Positions 36,745 to 46,075 of a stretch of DNA of 64,000 nt are shown here, in pieces. The stretch's first letter is position 1. Each line of letters begins with the position of its first letter. The translations under genes were made by a program, and so were the position numbers. The DNA comes from Bradyrhizobium sp. AUGA SZCCT0158 (GTDB taxonomy: Bacteria; Pseudomonadota; Alphaproteobacteria; Rhizobiales; Xanthobacteraceae): the NCBI RefSeq assembly GCF_018130065.1, contig NZ_JAFCME010000012.1, positions 1 to 64,000 on the forward strand, given 5' to 3'. Below the pieces are notes generated by a model. The model was not told the origin of the DNA. It saw only the letters and a program-made list of their open reading frames with translations, and made no database searches.

Positions 36745-37180
36745 ATCATTTCTTTCTAAGTCTTAATAGGGAGCTTGCCGAAAACGTCCGCTGTCTAGCG
36801 GAGTTCCCGGGGGCGATCTACATCGGGCGATCTATTGTTGTGGTTACTGTCAGAGAGGCCCGCTCAGAGAAGGCAAAACGGGCCGAAATGGCATTGAGAA
36901 ACCCCATATAGACGCCCGGTGCGGGCAAGAAAGTGACGAAACGGTGAGGTATGGCACTTAATTCAGGTATTATGATACTTCGGTCGACCCCAAGCCGAAC
37001 ACGGCCTTTTGCCTTCCGGCTTTTCTAGACGCTAATTTTTTGACACAAAGCCCTGTGCTTCCATGTGCTTGGGTGGATTACCCCCGGAACGGTGGTGCGG
37101 TTATTGCGGTTTGTTCGGCCGGGACTGGCTGGACGAAGTCGTTTGAATGAATTTGGTGCAACTTGGGTAATGAGCGTCCC
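36745..37180. other. Divergent promoter region between hpnN and ispH
   Basis: There is no gene in this 436-bp region. It is AT-richer than its neighbours. GGAAC (37086-37090) and GGTT (37108-37111), 17 bases apart, resemble an EcfG-type promoter, 69 bp upstream of ispH. The match is weak at the -10 element. Confidence 0.35.
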
Positions 37181-38107
37181 ATGGAAGTATATCTTGCGCA
37201 GCCCCGCGGATTTTGCGCGGGCGTCGTGCGTGCCATCGAGATCGTCGAGCGCGCGCTGCAGAAATACGGTCCGCCGGTCTATGTCCGTCACGAGATCGTG
37301 CATAACAAATACGTGGTCGAAAGCCTGAAGAACAAGGGCGCGATCTTCGTCGAGGACCTGTCGGAAGTTCCCCCGCTCGCGGTTACCGTGTTCAGCGCCC
37401 ATGGCGTGGCCCGCAGCGTCGAGGAAGAGGCTGCGGCCCGCGGCCTGCCCGTCCTCAATGCCACCTGCCCCCTCGTCACCAAAGTCCACAATCAGGGCAA
37501 ACGGTATATGTCGAAGGGCCGGGCCCTGATTCTGATCGGCCATGCCGGCCACCCCGAGGTCGAGGGAACCATGGGTCAGGTTCCCGGGACGGTCCTTTTG
37601 GTCCAGAACGTCGACGACGTGGCCTCCCTGACGCTCCCGGTCGACACCCCGGTGGCCTATATTACCCAGACCACCCTCAGCGTTGACGACACAAAAGACA
37701 TAATTGCGGCCCTCCAGGCCCGTTTTACAGATATTCAAGGCCCCGACATCCGGGATATCTGCTATGCGACACAGAACCGCCAATCTGCGGTAAGGGACCT
37801 GAGCAAGCTGGTGGACGTCATTTTGGTGGTGGGGGCCGCCAATAGTTCCAACTCAAACAGGCTTCGCGAAATCGGCACCGAGGTCGGGGTCGCGAGTTAT
37901 CTCATTGCCGATGGCAGCGAGTTGAACCCTGATTGGCTGAAGGATGCGAAAGCCGTCGGCATTACGGCGGGCGCCTCGGCGCCCGAAGTTTTGGTCGACG
38001 ACGTGATCGAGGCTTTGAGGCGTATCGGACCCGTCACGGTGTCGGTGCTTCCTGGGAGGGAAGAAAATATCGAGTTCCGGCTTCCAGCCGAACTGACTGC
38101 GGGCTGA
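37181..38107 (+). CDS. ispH: 4-hydroxy-3-methylbut-2-enyl diphosphate reductase IspH
   Basis: This 308-residue iron-sulfur reductase makes IPP and DMAPP in the last step of the MEP pathway. The cluster-binding cysteines are Cys12 (QPRGFCAGVVRAIE), Cys96 (NATCPLVTKVH) and Cys194 (RDICYATQNRQ). The substrate-binding loops FSAHGVARS and GAANSSNSNRL are intact. ATG 37181 (MEVYLAQPRG) was chosen over TTG 37163, which adds six residues. Location before hpnH ties isoprenoid precursor supply to hopanoid synthesis. Confidence 0.96.
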   Translation: MEVYLAQPRGFCAGVVRAIEIVERALQKYGPPVYVRHEIVHNKYVVESLKNKGAIFVEDLSEVPPLAVTVFSAHGVARSVEEEAAARGLPVLNATCPLVTKVHNQGKRYMSKGRALILIGHAGHPEVEGTMGQVPGTVLLVQNVDDVASLTLPVDTPVAYITQTTLSVDDTKDIIAALQARFTDIQGPDIRDICYATQNRQSAVRDLSKLVDVILVVGAANSSNSNRLREIGTEVGVASYLIADGSELNPDWLKDAKAVGITAGASAPEVLVDDVIEALRRIGPVTVSVLPGREENIEFRLPAELTAG

Positions 38108-38153
38108 TCCATTCACGAGTTATGACGACTAAGGTCCAGAAAGAAATCCTGTA

Positions 38154-39314
38154 ATGGCAATACCATTCTTCAAGGAGTTGCGTATCGGCGGCTATCTGAT
38201 CAAGCAGAAGCTGCTTGGCCGGAAGCGCTATCCGCTGGTGCTGATGCTCGAACCGTTGTTCCGCTGCAACCTCGCCTGCGTCGGCTGCGGCAAGATCGAC
38301 TATCCCGATGCGATCCTCAATCGCCGCATGTCGGCGCAGGAGTGCTGGGACGCGGCCGATGAATGCGGCGCACCGATGGTGGCGATCCCCGGCGGCGAAC
38401 CGCTGATCCACAAGGAGATCGGCGAAATCGTGCGCGGCCTCGTGGCGCGCAAGAAGTTCGTCTCGCTCTGCACCAACGCGCTGCTGCTGGAAAAGAAGCT
38501 CGATCTGTTCGAGCCCTCGCCCTATTTGTTCTTCTCGGTGCATCTGGACGGCCTGAAGGACCACCACGACAAGGCGGTGTCGCAGAAGGGCGTGTTCGAC
38601 CGCGCGGTTTCGGCGATCAAGGCTGCGAAGGCGCGCGGCTTCACCGTCAACGTCAACGCCACGATCTTCGACGGGCACGCGGCGGAAGAGATCGCCAAGT
38701 TCCTCGACTTCACCACCGAACTCGGTGTCGGTGTCTCGATGTCGCCGGGCTACGCCTATGAGCGCGCGCCGGACCAGGAGCACTTCCTCAACCGCACCAA
38801 GACCAAGAAGCTGTTCCGCGACGTCTTTGCCCTCGGCAAGGGCAAGAAGTGGAACTTCATGCATTCCGGCCTGTTCCTCGACTTCCTGGCCGGCAACCAG
38901 AGCTACGAATGCACCCCGTGGGGCATGCCGGCGCGCAACATTTTCGGCTGGCAGAAGCCCTGCTACCTGCTCGGCGAGGGCTACACCAAGACCTTCAAGG
39001 AATTGATGGAGACCACCGACTGGGAGACCTACGGCACCGGCAAGTACGAGAAGTGCGCCGACTGCATGGCGCATTGCGGCTATGAGCCGACCGCCGCCAA
39101 TGCCGCGCTGGTCAATCCGTTGAAGGCGATGTGGGTAGCGCTGCGCGGCGTCCGGACATCAGGTCCGATGGCGCCGGAGATCAACCTCGATAAACAGCGT
39201 CCGGCGCAGTACATCTTCTCATCGGAAGTGCAGAAGCGCCTGTCGGAGATCCGCAAGGACGAGGCGGCTGCCGCCGCCGCCAAGCAGCAGCAGAAGGCCT
39301 CCACGGCCGCTTGA
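38154..39314 (+). CDS. hpnH: Adenosylhopane synthase, radical SAM protein HpnH
   Basis: This 386-residue radical SAM enzyme joins 5'-deoxyadenosine to diploptene, the first step in making extended hopanoids. The cluster motif CNLACVGC gives Cys38, Cys42 and Cys45. Further marks are GGEPLIHKEIGEIVRGLVAR and the C-terminal cysteine-containing region CADCMAHCGYEPTAANAA. The last 25 residues are Ala/Gln/Lys-rich. The start is ATG 38154, 46 bp after ispH, so the two probably form one operon. Confidence 0.95.
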   Translation: MAIPFFKELRIGGYLIKQKLLGRKRYPLVLMLEPLFRCNLACVGCGKIDYPDAILNRRMSAQECWDAADECGAPMVAIPGGEPLIHKEIGEIVRGLVARKKFVSLCTNALLLEKKLDLFEPSPYLFFSVHLDGLKDHHDKAVSQKGVFDRAVSAIKAAKARGFTVNVNATIFDGHAAEEIAKFLDFTTELGVGVSMSPGYAYERAPDQEHFLNRTKTKKLFRDVFALGKGKKWNFMHSGLFLDFLAGNQSYECTPWGMPARNIFGWQKPCYLLGEGYTKTFKELMETTDWETYGTGKYEKCADCMAHCGYEPTAANAALVNPLKAMWVALRGVRTSGPMAPEINLDKQRPAQYIFSSEVQKRLSEIRKDEAAAAAAKQQQKASTAA

Positions 39315-39383
39315 AGCCTGCCGAGAGTGCAACGCGGCTTGTCCGCGTTGCGTGAGTGCTGAGAATCAAAAGAGCAAAAAACA

Positions 39384-39410
39384 AAATGCCGTCGCGTTGC
39401 GACGGCATTT
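39384..39410. terminator. Bidirectional terminator between hpnH and hpnG
   Basis: The 12-bp arms AAATGCCGTCGC/GCGACGGCATTT have a three-base loop. They are flanked by T-rich sequence on the right and A-rich sequence on the left, serving the convergent hpnH and hpnG genes. Confidence 0.85.
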
Positions 39411-39439
39411 TTCGTTGCGGCGGATTATTTCAGCGGTCG

Positions 39440-40204
39440 TCAGGCGTTGGCCGCGGCCAGCCCCTCGCCGCCGGAGATGAAGCCGCGGCAGCCGCGCAGC
39501 GAACGCAGCGCACGATTGAAATCGATGCCCGTGGACACCAGCGCGCGCAGCGTTCTCGGATTGCGCGCGACGCCGCGCAGTATCTTGCGCAGGTCGATAT
39601 CGCCGTTCGGCTTGATCGCGCTCTTGGCCAAAGCCGGCAGCGCGCGGCTGGCAGGATCGGAGATGACGCGCAGTGCCGCGAACGGAATGCCTGCCTTGGC
39701 CGCATAGGCCGCCGCGATATGGCTTTCCATGTCGACCGCCGCAGCCCCCGTCTCCGAATGCAGCGCGGCCTTGCAGGCGGTCGCCGCAATGACCTGCTCC
39801 ACTCCGGCCAGACCGCCGCGAATCACGCGCCGCCGCCGCAGCGCGGCGCTGGCAATCACTTCCTCGTTGAGCGCCAGACCGGCCAGAAAACGTGTATCGC
39901 CGGCCAGAACCTCGGTCGCGACCACGACATCGCCCGACTTCAGCGACGGATCGAGCCCGCCGGCGACGCCGAAAGAGATGACGCCCCTGAATGTCGATGA
40001 ATCCAGTGTTGCGAGCAGCGCGCGCAATTGCTGCGGATCGCTACTGCTGCAGATCACGATCATGCCTGGACCGGCCGCAATGCGGGCCTCTTGTACCAAG
40101 CCTGTAACGATCAAAACCGGCCGCGGATCAATTTGATTGAGATCACCCGAATTGAGATCACTCGAATGGTCCACGATCGCGGCGGCCCCCGCCCCCCAAG
40201 TCAC
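39440..40204 (-). CDS. hpnG: Adenosylhopane nucleosidase HpnG (phosphorylase-like)
   Basis: This 254-residue nucleoside phosphorylase-fold protein removes adenine from adenosylhopane to give ribosylhopane. Fold marks are VISFGVAGGLDPSLKSGDVV, DMESHIAAAYAAKAGIPFAA and LRVISDPASRALPALA. The start is GTG 40204, which overlaps the shc stop as GTGA. The first 30 residues contain a duplicated SDLN/GDLN unit from a 15-bp tandem repeat (40136-40165). It is last in the leftward hpnC-hpnD-hpnE-shc-hpnG operon. Confidence 0.9.
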   Translation of the reverse strand: MTWGAGAAAIVDHSSDLNSGDLNQIDPRPVLIVTGLVQEARIAAGPGMIVICSSSDPQQLRALLATLDSSTFRGVISFGVAGGLDPSLKSGDVVVATEVLAGDTRFLAGLALNEEVIASAALRRRRVIRGGLAGVEQVIAATACKAALHSETGAAAVDMESHIAAAYAAKAGIPFAALRVISDPASRALPALAKSAIKPNGDIDLRKILRGVARNPRTLRALVSTGIDFNRALRSLRGCRGFISGGEGLAAANA

Positions 40205-42210
40205 ATCCCGACCCCTACCACCCTGCTGTTGGTGCTTCTCAAATTCCGATACCGCGCCATCGCCCAGAGCGGAAAGAACTTCGAGTAGCCATGATAACGC
40301 AAATAAAACACCCGCGGAAACCCCGTAGCCGTGTAGCGCGGCTCATCCCACAGCCCTTTTTCGGTCTGTGTGGTTTTTAGGTACTCCACACCGCGCGCAA
40401 CTGCCGGGTTCCCGACTTCACCCACTGCCATCAATCCAAGCAAGGCCCATGCCGTTTGCGAGGAGGTCGATGGTGCGGCCTCGAATCCCCTGTAGTCCAG
40501 CCGGTAGCTGACCGCATCTTCGCCCCAGCCGCCGTCCTGATTCTGAATCGATAGCAGCCAATCGACCGCCTTGCGAATCATTGGGTCCTGATGGTCGACA
40601 CCTGCGACATTTAGCGCACAGAGCACCGACCAGGTGCCGTAGATGTAATTCAGCCCCCAGCGGCCGTACCACGAGCCTTCGGCAAGTTGGGTGCGGCGCA
40701 GATAGTCGATGCCGTCGGCAACAGCCTTGCTGGTTGCGGCGGTTTCGCCGAGTTGCGCCAGCATCGAGACGCAGCGCGCGGTGACATCCTCGGTCGGCGG
40801 ATCGAGCAGCGCGCCGTGGTCGGAGAACGGGATGTTGTTGAGATAATATTCGAGATTGTTGACGTCGAAGGCAGCCCAGCCGCCATCGCGGCTCTGCATG
40901 CCCTCGATCCACTCGCGGCCGCGCGCGATCGCGGTATCATACTCGTTGCTTCCGGACTGCCGACGCGTGCGGTCCATGGCCATGACGACAACAGCGGTGT
41001 CGTCGAGATCGGGATAATGCGCATTGTTGTACTGGAACGCCCAGCCACCCGGCCGCACATCGGGCGCCTTCACCGCCCAATCGCCCTTGAGGTCGAGCAC
41101 CTGCAGCGGCTTCAGCCAGTCGAGACCCTGCTTCATTTTTGCGAGCGTTTCTTCGCCGCCGGCCTCAGCCAGTGCGTGGCAGGTGAGCGCCGTGTCCCAC
41201 ACCGGCGACACGCACGGCTGGCAATAGGCCTCGTGCTCGCCGATCACCAGGAGCTTGTCGATGCCTTTGCGGGTGATCGCGCGCGGCGGAAAATCCGGTC
41301 CCTTGCCGAGCGCCTCGTACATCATGACGATGTTGGCCATCGGCGGATAGATCGCGCCCATGCCGTCTTCGCCGTTCAACCGCTCGTCGATAAAGGCAAG
41401 TGCCGCATCGATCGCGCGGGCACGAAACTTCTTCGGAAACATCGGTTCGACGACCCGCAGGACGGCGTCGAGGCTGCGAAACAGCAGGAACCAGCCCGTG
41501 CTTTGATGCGGCGCCTTCGCCGTCATGCCGACCGACTTCGGATCCTGCAGGAACAATTCGTCGATCCCGACACCTTTCGGATTCTTCGCCAGCGGCTTCA
41601 GCGCCGCCATCACCATCAGCGGCACGATCGTGGTGCGCGCCCAGTAGGAGATCTTGTTGATATGGAACGGCGACCACATCGGCAGCAGCATGATCTCGAT
41701 CGGCAGCACCGGTACCGCGCGCCATGTCACCACGCCGTAGAAAGCCAGCAGGAAGCGAGTGAACACGTTGACTTTGGCGGCCCCGCCGCGCGAACGGATC
41801 GCCTCGCGCGCCCGCACCATGTGCGGCGCATCGACGGAATCGCCGATCATCTTCAGCGCGAAGTAGGACTTCACGCTGGCGCTCATGTCGAACGCACCGT
41901 CCTGCACCAGCGGCCAGCCGCCATGATTGCCTTGCGTGCGCCTGATATAGTTGGCGATCTTGGCTTCGAGTTCGCTATCGACGGGCTCGGCGAGATAGTG
42001 GCGCAGCAGCACATATTCCGACGGGATCGTGCTGTCGGCTTCCAGCTCGAATATCCAGTGCCCGTCGGATTGCCGATAGCCGAGCAGCGCCTGCGTCGCC
42101 GAGGAGATCGATTTCTCCAGGGCGACGGGATCGACTGCCGCGATGGGGTCGGCTGCCGCGACGGGATCGGCAACAACGCTGTGATCGACGGAAGACATTT
42201 CGTCAGACAT
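40201..42210 (-). CDS. shc: Squalene-hopene cyclase
   Basis: This 669-residue cyclase converts squalene to hopene and diplopterol. The protonating DXDD motif is DLDD at residues 401-404, with Asp403 equivalent to the catalytic acid. Several QW repeats are visible, such as QNQDGGWGEDAVSYR, QSRDGGWAAFDVNNLEYYLN and QTEKGLWDEPRYTATGFPRV. The N-terminus before residue 35 holds three degenerate six-residue units (VADPVA, AADPIA, AVDPVA) encoded by an 18-bp tandem repeat (42122-42175). The start is ATG 42210. It follows hpnE after 57 bp. Confidence 0.96.
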   Translation of the reverse strand: MSDEMSSVDHSVVADPVAAADPIAAVDPVALEKSISSATQALLGYRQSDGHWIFELEADSTIPSEYVLLRHYLAEPVDSELEAKIANYIRRTQGNHGGWPLVQDGAFDMSASVKSYFALKMIGDSVDAPHMVRAREAIRSRGGAAKVNVFTRFLLAFYGVVTWRAVPVLPIEIMLLPMWSPFHINKISYWARTTIVPLMVMAALKPLAKNPKGVGIDELFLQDPKSVGMTAKAPHQSTGWFLLFRSLDAVLRVVEPMFPKKFRARAIDAALAFIDERLNGEDGMGAIYPPMANIVMMYEALGKGPDFPPRAITRKGIDKLLVIGEHEAYCQPCVSPVWDTALTCHALAEAGGEETLAKMKQGLDWLKPLQVLDLKGDWAVKAPDVRPGGWAFQYNNAHYPDLDDTAVVVMAMDRTRRQSGSNEYDTAIARGREWIEGMQSRDGGWAAFDVNNLEYYLNNIPFSDHGALLDPPTEDVTARCVSMLAQLGETAATSKAVADGIDYLRRTQLAEGSWYGRWGLNYIYGTWSVLCALNVAGVDHQDPMIRKAVDWLLSIQNQDGGWGEDAVSYRLDYRGFEAAPSTSSQTAWALLGLMAVGEVGNPAVARGVEYLKTTQTEKGLWDEPRYTATGFPRVFYLRYHGYSKFFPLWAMARYRNLRSTNSRVVGVGM

Positions 42211-42267
42211 CCCTCTGTTCGCGATCGCGCACCGTAAAGCCGGTCACGCGCTCTTCCAGTCAGGCCA

Positions 42268-43515
42268 TCATGTTCTGGCCAGAACCAGATCGGCCGCGCG
42301 GTCACCCGACCGCACCGATCCCTCGATGGTTGCCGGCAACCCCGTATCAGTCCAGTCGCCGGCGAGAAACAGGTTTTTGCAAGCGGTGACCGGGCCCGGC
42401 CGCAGCGCGTTCTGCTCCGGCGTCGCCTCGAATGTAGCACGGCGTTCGCGCACTATCTGCCAGGGGGGCAGTTCGCCCTGCACGCCACCTGCCTTGCAGA
42501 CGTCGCGCCAGATCGCCTGCGCGAGTTCTTCACGGGGCATATCGACCAAACGGTCGCCATTGCTGATGGTGACCGACAGGCGCTGCGGGAATGCAAACAG
42601 CCATTCCACCAATCCACCGACGACGCCAAGGATCGGCGGCGCATCCCTTGGCGGATCGAAGCGGAAATGCGCATTGACGATGGCGCGAAATTTCGTCGGC
42701 GTCTTGAGACCCGGCAGCAACGACGCGGCGGGACGCGGCGGAACGGCGAGCACCACGACATCGTCAGGCGCCAGCGCAATCGCGTCGTCGCCGAACTTCA
42801 GTGCGCCGACATGGCTGCCGTTCATCGCGAATTCGCGCAGCTCATGCCCGAGCTGAACGCTGGCGCCCTTGTCCTGCAGCAGCTTGATCGCAGGTTCGAT
42901 CAGCACCGAACTTAAGCCCTCGCGGGCGATCAGCGGCCGGCAGGCCTGGCCGCCGGCGAGCAGCGTTTCACGGACGATCGCGCCGGCGAGCCCCGCCGAA
43001 CCCTCCGGCGGATCGACGTTGAGCGCGGCCAACAGCAATGGCTGCACCAGCCGCTGGTACAGCGTGCCCTCGCAGGGGATCGACTTGCCGACCAGTTTGT
43101 CCGCCCCTGCCCAGATCAGAGGCATCAGCGCGAGATAATCGCGCAAGGACGTGTCGGGCACCCGGCGCGCCTCGTCGAACACCCACAGCGGCAGCCGGCC
43201 ATCACCGAGATCGAGCTGCCAGCGCTGGCCGGTCGAGACGTCGCAGAAAGGAAACTGCGCGCGCTTCGGTCCGACCAGTCCCGCCTCGGTGCCGATCGAG
43301 CGCGCATAGGCCAGCGCATGGCTGTTGCCCGACAACAGCAGGTGATTGCCATTGTCGATCATCAAGTTGGTGGCGGCGTCGAAATAGGAACGGCAACGGC
43401 CGCCGGTCGTTTGCGTGGCCTCGTGGACGCACACCCTGTAATTGGCGTTCGCCAGGCGGACGGCGGCGGAGAGGCCGGAAATGCCGGCGCCGATGATGTG
43501 AGCGGTTTTTTGCAT
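42268..43515 (-). CDS. hpnE: Squalene-associated FAD-dependent desaturase HpnE
   Basis: This 415-residue flavoprotein starts AHIIGAGISGLSAAVRLANA, an FAD-binding Rossmann motif followed by TTGGRCRSYFD. The C-terminal LFLAGDWTDTGLPATIEGSV is typical of phytoene-desaturase-like oxidoreductases. HpnE reduces hydroxysqualene to squalene in the HpnC-HpnD-HpnE route. ATG 43515 overlaps the hpnD stop (TGATG). Confidence 0.93.
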   Translation of the reverse strand: MQKTAHIIGAGISGLSAAVRLANANYRVCVHEATQTTGGRCRSYFDAATNLMIDNGNHLLLSGNSHALAYARSIGTEAGLVGPKRAQFPFCDVSTGQRWQLDLGDGRLPLWVFDEARRVPDTSLRDYLALMPLIWAGADKLVGKSIPCEGTLYQRLVQPLLLAALNVDPPEGSAGLAGAIVRETLLAGGQACRPLIAREGLSSVLIEPAIKLLQDKGASVQLGHELREFAMNGSHVGALKFGDDAIALAPDDVVVLAVPPRPAASLLPGLKTPTKFRAIVNAHFRFDPPRDAPPILGVVGGLVEWLFAFPQRLSVTISNGDRLVDMPREELAQAIWRDVCKAGGVQGELPPWQIVRERRATFEATPEQNALRPGPVTACKNLFLAGDWTDTGLPATIEGSVRSGDRAADLVLART

Positions 43516-44354
43516 CAGATGATCGCGTAACGGAGAAGGATGCCGATCTTGGCCATCTTGGTGACGCGGACCGGCGCGCGCGGCGCGGCAAAGCCGCGCT
43601 CCAGCAACAGCTCGAGGATGGCGCGGTAATATTTCGACATGATCCGGGGCGCACGCACCTTGCGCCGCGAATTGCGCTTCATGATCTCGTCGGCTTTCTC
43701 GAAATACGCCTTGGCCCGTTCCGCCAGCGGCTGGCAGACTTTCGGCAATGCGCGTTCGACGATCACCCTCTGCGGGTCGTTGCTTGTGATCCCGGCATGC
43801 AGCAGGGCTTCACGCGGCAGATACAGACGGCCGAGGGTGGCGTCTTCATCGATGTCGCGCAGGATGTTGGTCAATTGCAGCGCGCGGCCAAGATGATGCG
43901 CGAGCTCGACGCCGTCATTCTCCGGAAGGCCGAACACCCGTACCGACAAACGCCCGACGGCGCTCGCGACGCGGTCGCAATAAAGGTCGAGCGTTGCGAA
44001 ATCCGGCGCACGGATGTCCTGCGGCACGTCCATTTCCATGCCGTCGACGACGGCCAGAAAATCCTCGCGCTTGAGACCGAAGGTCCGCACCGGGGCGACG
44101 TAGTCCTGCAGACGTGCCGGCGGACGGCCCCGATAGAGCGCGTCGATGTCATCACGCCATTGCTGGAGGCCGGCGAGCCGTTCGCTCCGCGGTTCGTGGG
44201 AATCGGCGATGTCGTCGACCTGCCGGCAGAAACTGTAGATCAGGAACATCGCCTCGCGCTGGTCGCGCGGCAGGATGCGCATCGCGGCATAGAACGAACT
44301 GCCGGACGCGGTGGTGCCGTAACTCGCGTTGGCCGCCGCCGTCTCTGATGTCAT
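43515..44354 (-). CDS. hpnD: Presqualene diphosphate synthase HpnD
   Basis: This 279-residue trans-isoprenyl diphosphate (squalene/phytoene) synthase family enzyme condenses two farnesyl diphosphates to presqualene diphosphate. The aspartate-rich motifs are CRQVDDIADS and ALQLTNILRDIDEDATLGRL. The start ATG 44354 overlaps the hpnC stop as ATGA. Confidence 0.93.
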   Translation of the reverse strand: MTSETAAANASYGTTASGSSFYAAMRILPRDQREAMFLIYSFCRQVDDIADSHEPRSERLAGLQQWRDDIDALYRGRPPARLQDYVAPVRTFGLKREDFLAVVDGMEMDVPQDIRAPDFATLDLYCDRVASAVGRLSVRVFGLPENDGVELAHHLGRALQLTNILRDIDEDATLGRLYLPREALLHAGITSNDPQRVIVERALPKVCQPLAERAKAYFEKADEIMKRNSRRKVRAPRIMSKYYRAILELLLERGFAAPRAPVRVTKMAKIGILLRYAII

Positions 44355-45229
44355 GCGCCGGCCGCCGGTTTCGACACGGGCCGCCGGCCCACCGCGCGGC
44401 GCGCGATCTCGCCGGCGACACCGCCGAGGCTTTGCGCCAGCAATTCGAGCGGACTGAGATGCACGCGCTCAGCGAGGGGATCGCGCACCTTCAGCAGGCC
44501 TACGATCTTGTCGGCAAAGGCCTGGATCACCGAGATCTCGAGGCCGAGGCGGAAATCCTTCACTTCGGCCGCCAGCGACTTGCTTTCGTTGAGCACGGTC
44601 TCGGTCCGCACCGCGAGCGCCTGCAGGCACTTCAGCAAAGCGGGCGGCGACTTCGCCTCGCCCAGCATCTCGACCGTAGCACCGGCGGCTGCGAGCGCGT
44701 CGCGCGGCAGGTAGACGCGGTTGAGGTCGCGAAAATCCTTGGCGCAGTCCTGCAGATGGTTGTTGATCTGCAGGCCGGCGCACAGCGCATCGGAGGCAGC
44801 CCAGGTCGAGGTGCTCTCGCCGTGGACGTCGAGCATGAAGCGTCCGACCGGCATCGCCGAGTAGCGGCAATAATGGATCACGTCGTCCCAGTTCTCGTAA
44901 CGCAGCTTGGTGACGTCCATCCGGAACGCAATCAGCACGTCGAGCGCGTGGCGCGGTGGCATCTCGCGCGCGGCGAGCGCACGGCGCAGGCTGACCGCCT
45001 CCTTCTGGGTGTCGCCCCTGCCGAGCAACTCCGCTTCAAGGAGGTCGAGCAGCCTCAGCTTCTCGTCCGGCGGCAGCGTCGCGTGATCGGCGATGTCGTC
45101 GGCCGTCCTGACGAAATTGTAGAAGCTGAGAATCAGCGCCCGGTGACGCGGATGAATGATCCACGACGCGACCGGAAAGTTCTCGTCACGGTGGGTTTTT
45201 CCGGATCGCAGTTCGCTCGCGCTGGTCAT
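44351..45229 (-). CDS. hpnC: Hydroxysqualene synthase HpnC
   Basis: This 292-residue squalene/phytoene synthase family enzyme converts presqualene diphosphate to hydroxysqualene. Motifs are RTADDIADHATLPPDEKL and LQINNHLQDCAKDFRDLNRV. The start ATG 45229 (MTSASELRSG) is preferred over 45253, as the HRDENFPVAS family start follows closely. It is first in the leftward operon and overlaps hpnD. Confidence 0.93.
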   Translation of the reverse strand: MTSASELRSGKTHRDENFPVASWIIHPRHRALILSFYNFVRTADDIADHATLPPDEKLRLLDLLEAELLGRGDTQKEAVSLRRALAAREMPPRHALDVLIAFRMDVTKLRYENWDDVIHYCRYSAMPVGRFMLDVHGESTSTWAASDALCAGLQINNHLQDCAKDFRDLNRVYLPRDALAAAGATVEMLGEAKSPPALLKCLQALAVRTETVLNESKSLAAEVKDFRLGLEISVIQAFADKIVGLLKVRDPLAERVHLSPLELLAQSLGGVAGEIARRAVGRRPVSKPAAGA

Positions 45230-45419
45230 CAAAAGCTGGCTACATTGGTCCAAATGGCGGCACGCGCCGATATCAGGCGCATGCGACGGATCGCGAGCCC
45301 CATATAGGGGAATACGCCGCCAAAACCAATGCCATCTGGGGCATCAAGCCCATGCCGCCGCTCCCGGCAAATACGCCGGAAACGGGCCTTGTACGACGGT
45401 TAACCGATCCGGACGGGGG

Positions 45420-45656
45420 TTATTGCCCGTGGCTTTTCAGCACCTGGTCGCAGGCCGCCGTGATCTTCGGACGATTTTGCTGCAGGCAGGCCAGGATGGT
45501 GAAATCGCCCTGATCGATCACGGCGCGGCAAAAGCGCTGCACGTCACGGGCGCAAGCCTTTTGCTCTTCCGGCGTTCCACTGCGCTGTTGCTGGGCGAAG
45601 GCATCCGATGACACCGCTATCGACAATAAAGAGAGAGCCAGGAAAAGTTTACGCAT
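45420..45656 (-). CDS. Small secreted cysteine-rich protein
   Basis: This 78-residue protein has a clear signal peptide (MRKLFLALSLLSIAVSSDAFA, cleavage after AFA) and a mature part with four cysteines: CARDVQRFC, LACLQQ and AACDQVL. This matches the small cysteine-rich-repeat periplasmic proteins of Bradyrhizobium. The function is unknown. It lies just upstream of the hpnC operon in the same direction but 190 bp away. Confidence 0.75.
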   Translation of the reverse strand: MRKLFLALSLLSIAVSSDAFAQQQRSGTPEEQKACARDVQRFCRAVIDQGDFTILACLQQNRPKITAACDQVLKSHGQ

Positions 45657-46075
45657 CGTATTCCTTCATTTCGGCAGCAAGAAATCCTGTTCCCGAATCG
45701 TGTTTCGGCATCGCCGGGACGGATTTGTTTGAAGACGCCGCGTAGCGCAGCAATGAGCCGACGACAAGCGCTGGTAAATGCGGCCAAATTTGCGGCGCTG
45801 GTGCCTATCGATTAACCAATTGATATATCACGTTTATTCACGGCATAACTTTCTTCTTGATTGGCTGTTGCGGACAGGCCCTCGCGAAGCTAGATGCTGC
45901 CAACGAAGCTCAACGGATATTTTTTGATTCCGTGCGTGAAAATGCCGCCTTTCGGGGCGCTATCGCCGCAAGTGGCATTTTGTCATTTGAACCTAACATA
46001 TCGCGGGAACACTAAATCTTCGATGTGGGCGAGACGTGTCTTTGAAAGAGCGTCTATTTTGATGGGAAAATCACA
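45657..46075. other. Intergenic region
   Basis: There is no convincing gene in this 419-bp stretch, which is locally AT-rich (45815-45870). It presumably contains the divergent promoters of the cysteine-rich protein and the secreted protein at 46076. Confidence 0.4.

Noticed and set aside
42122..42175. Short tandem repeats as a CRISPR array
   Set aside because: The units are contiguous, have no spacers and are part of the shc coding frame.
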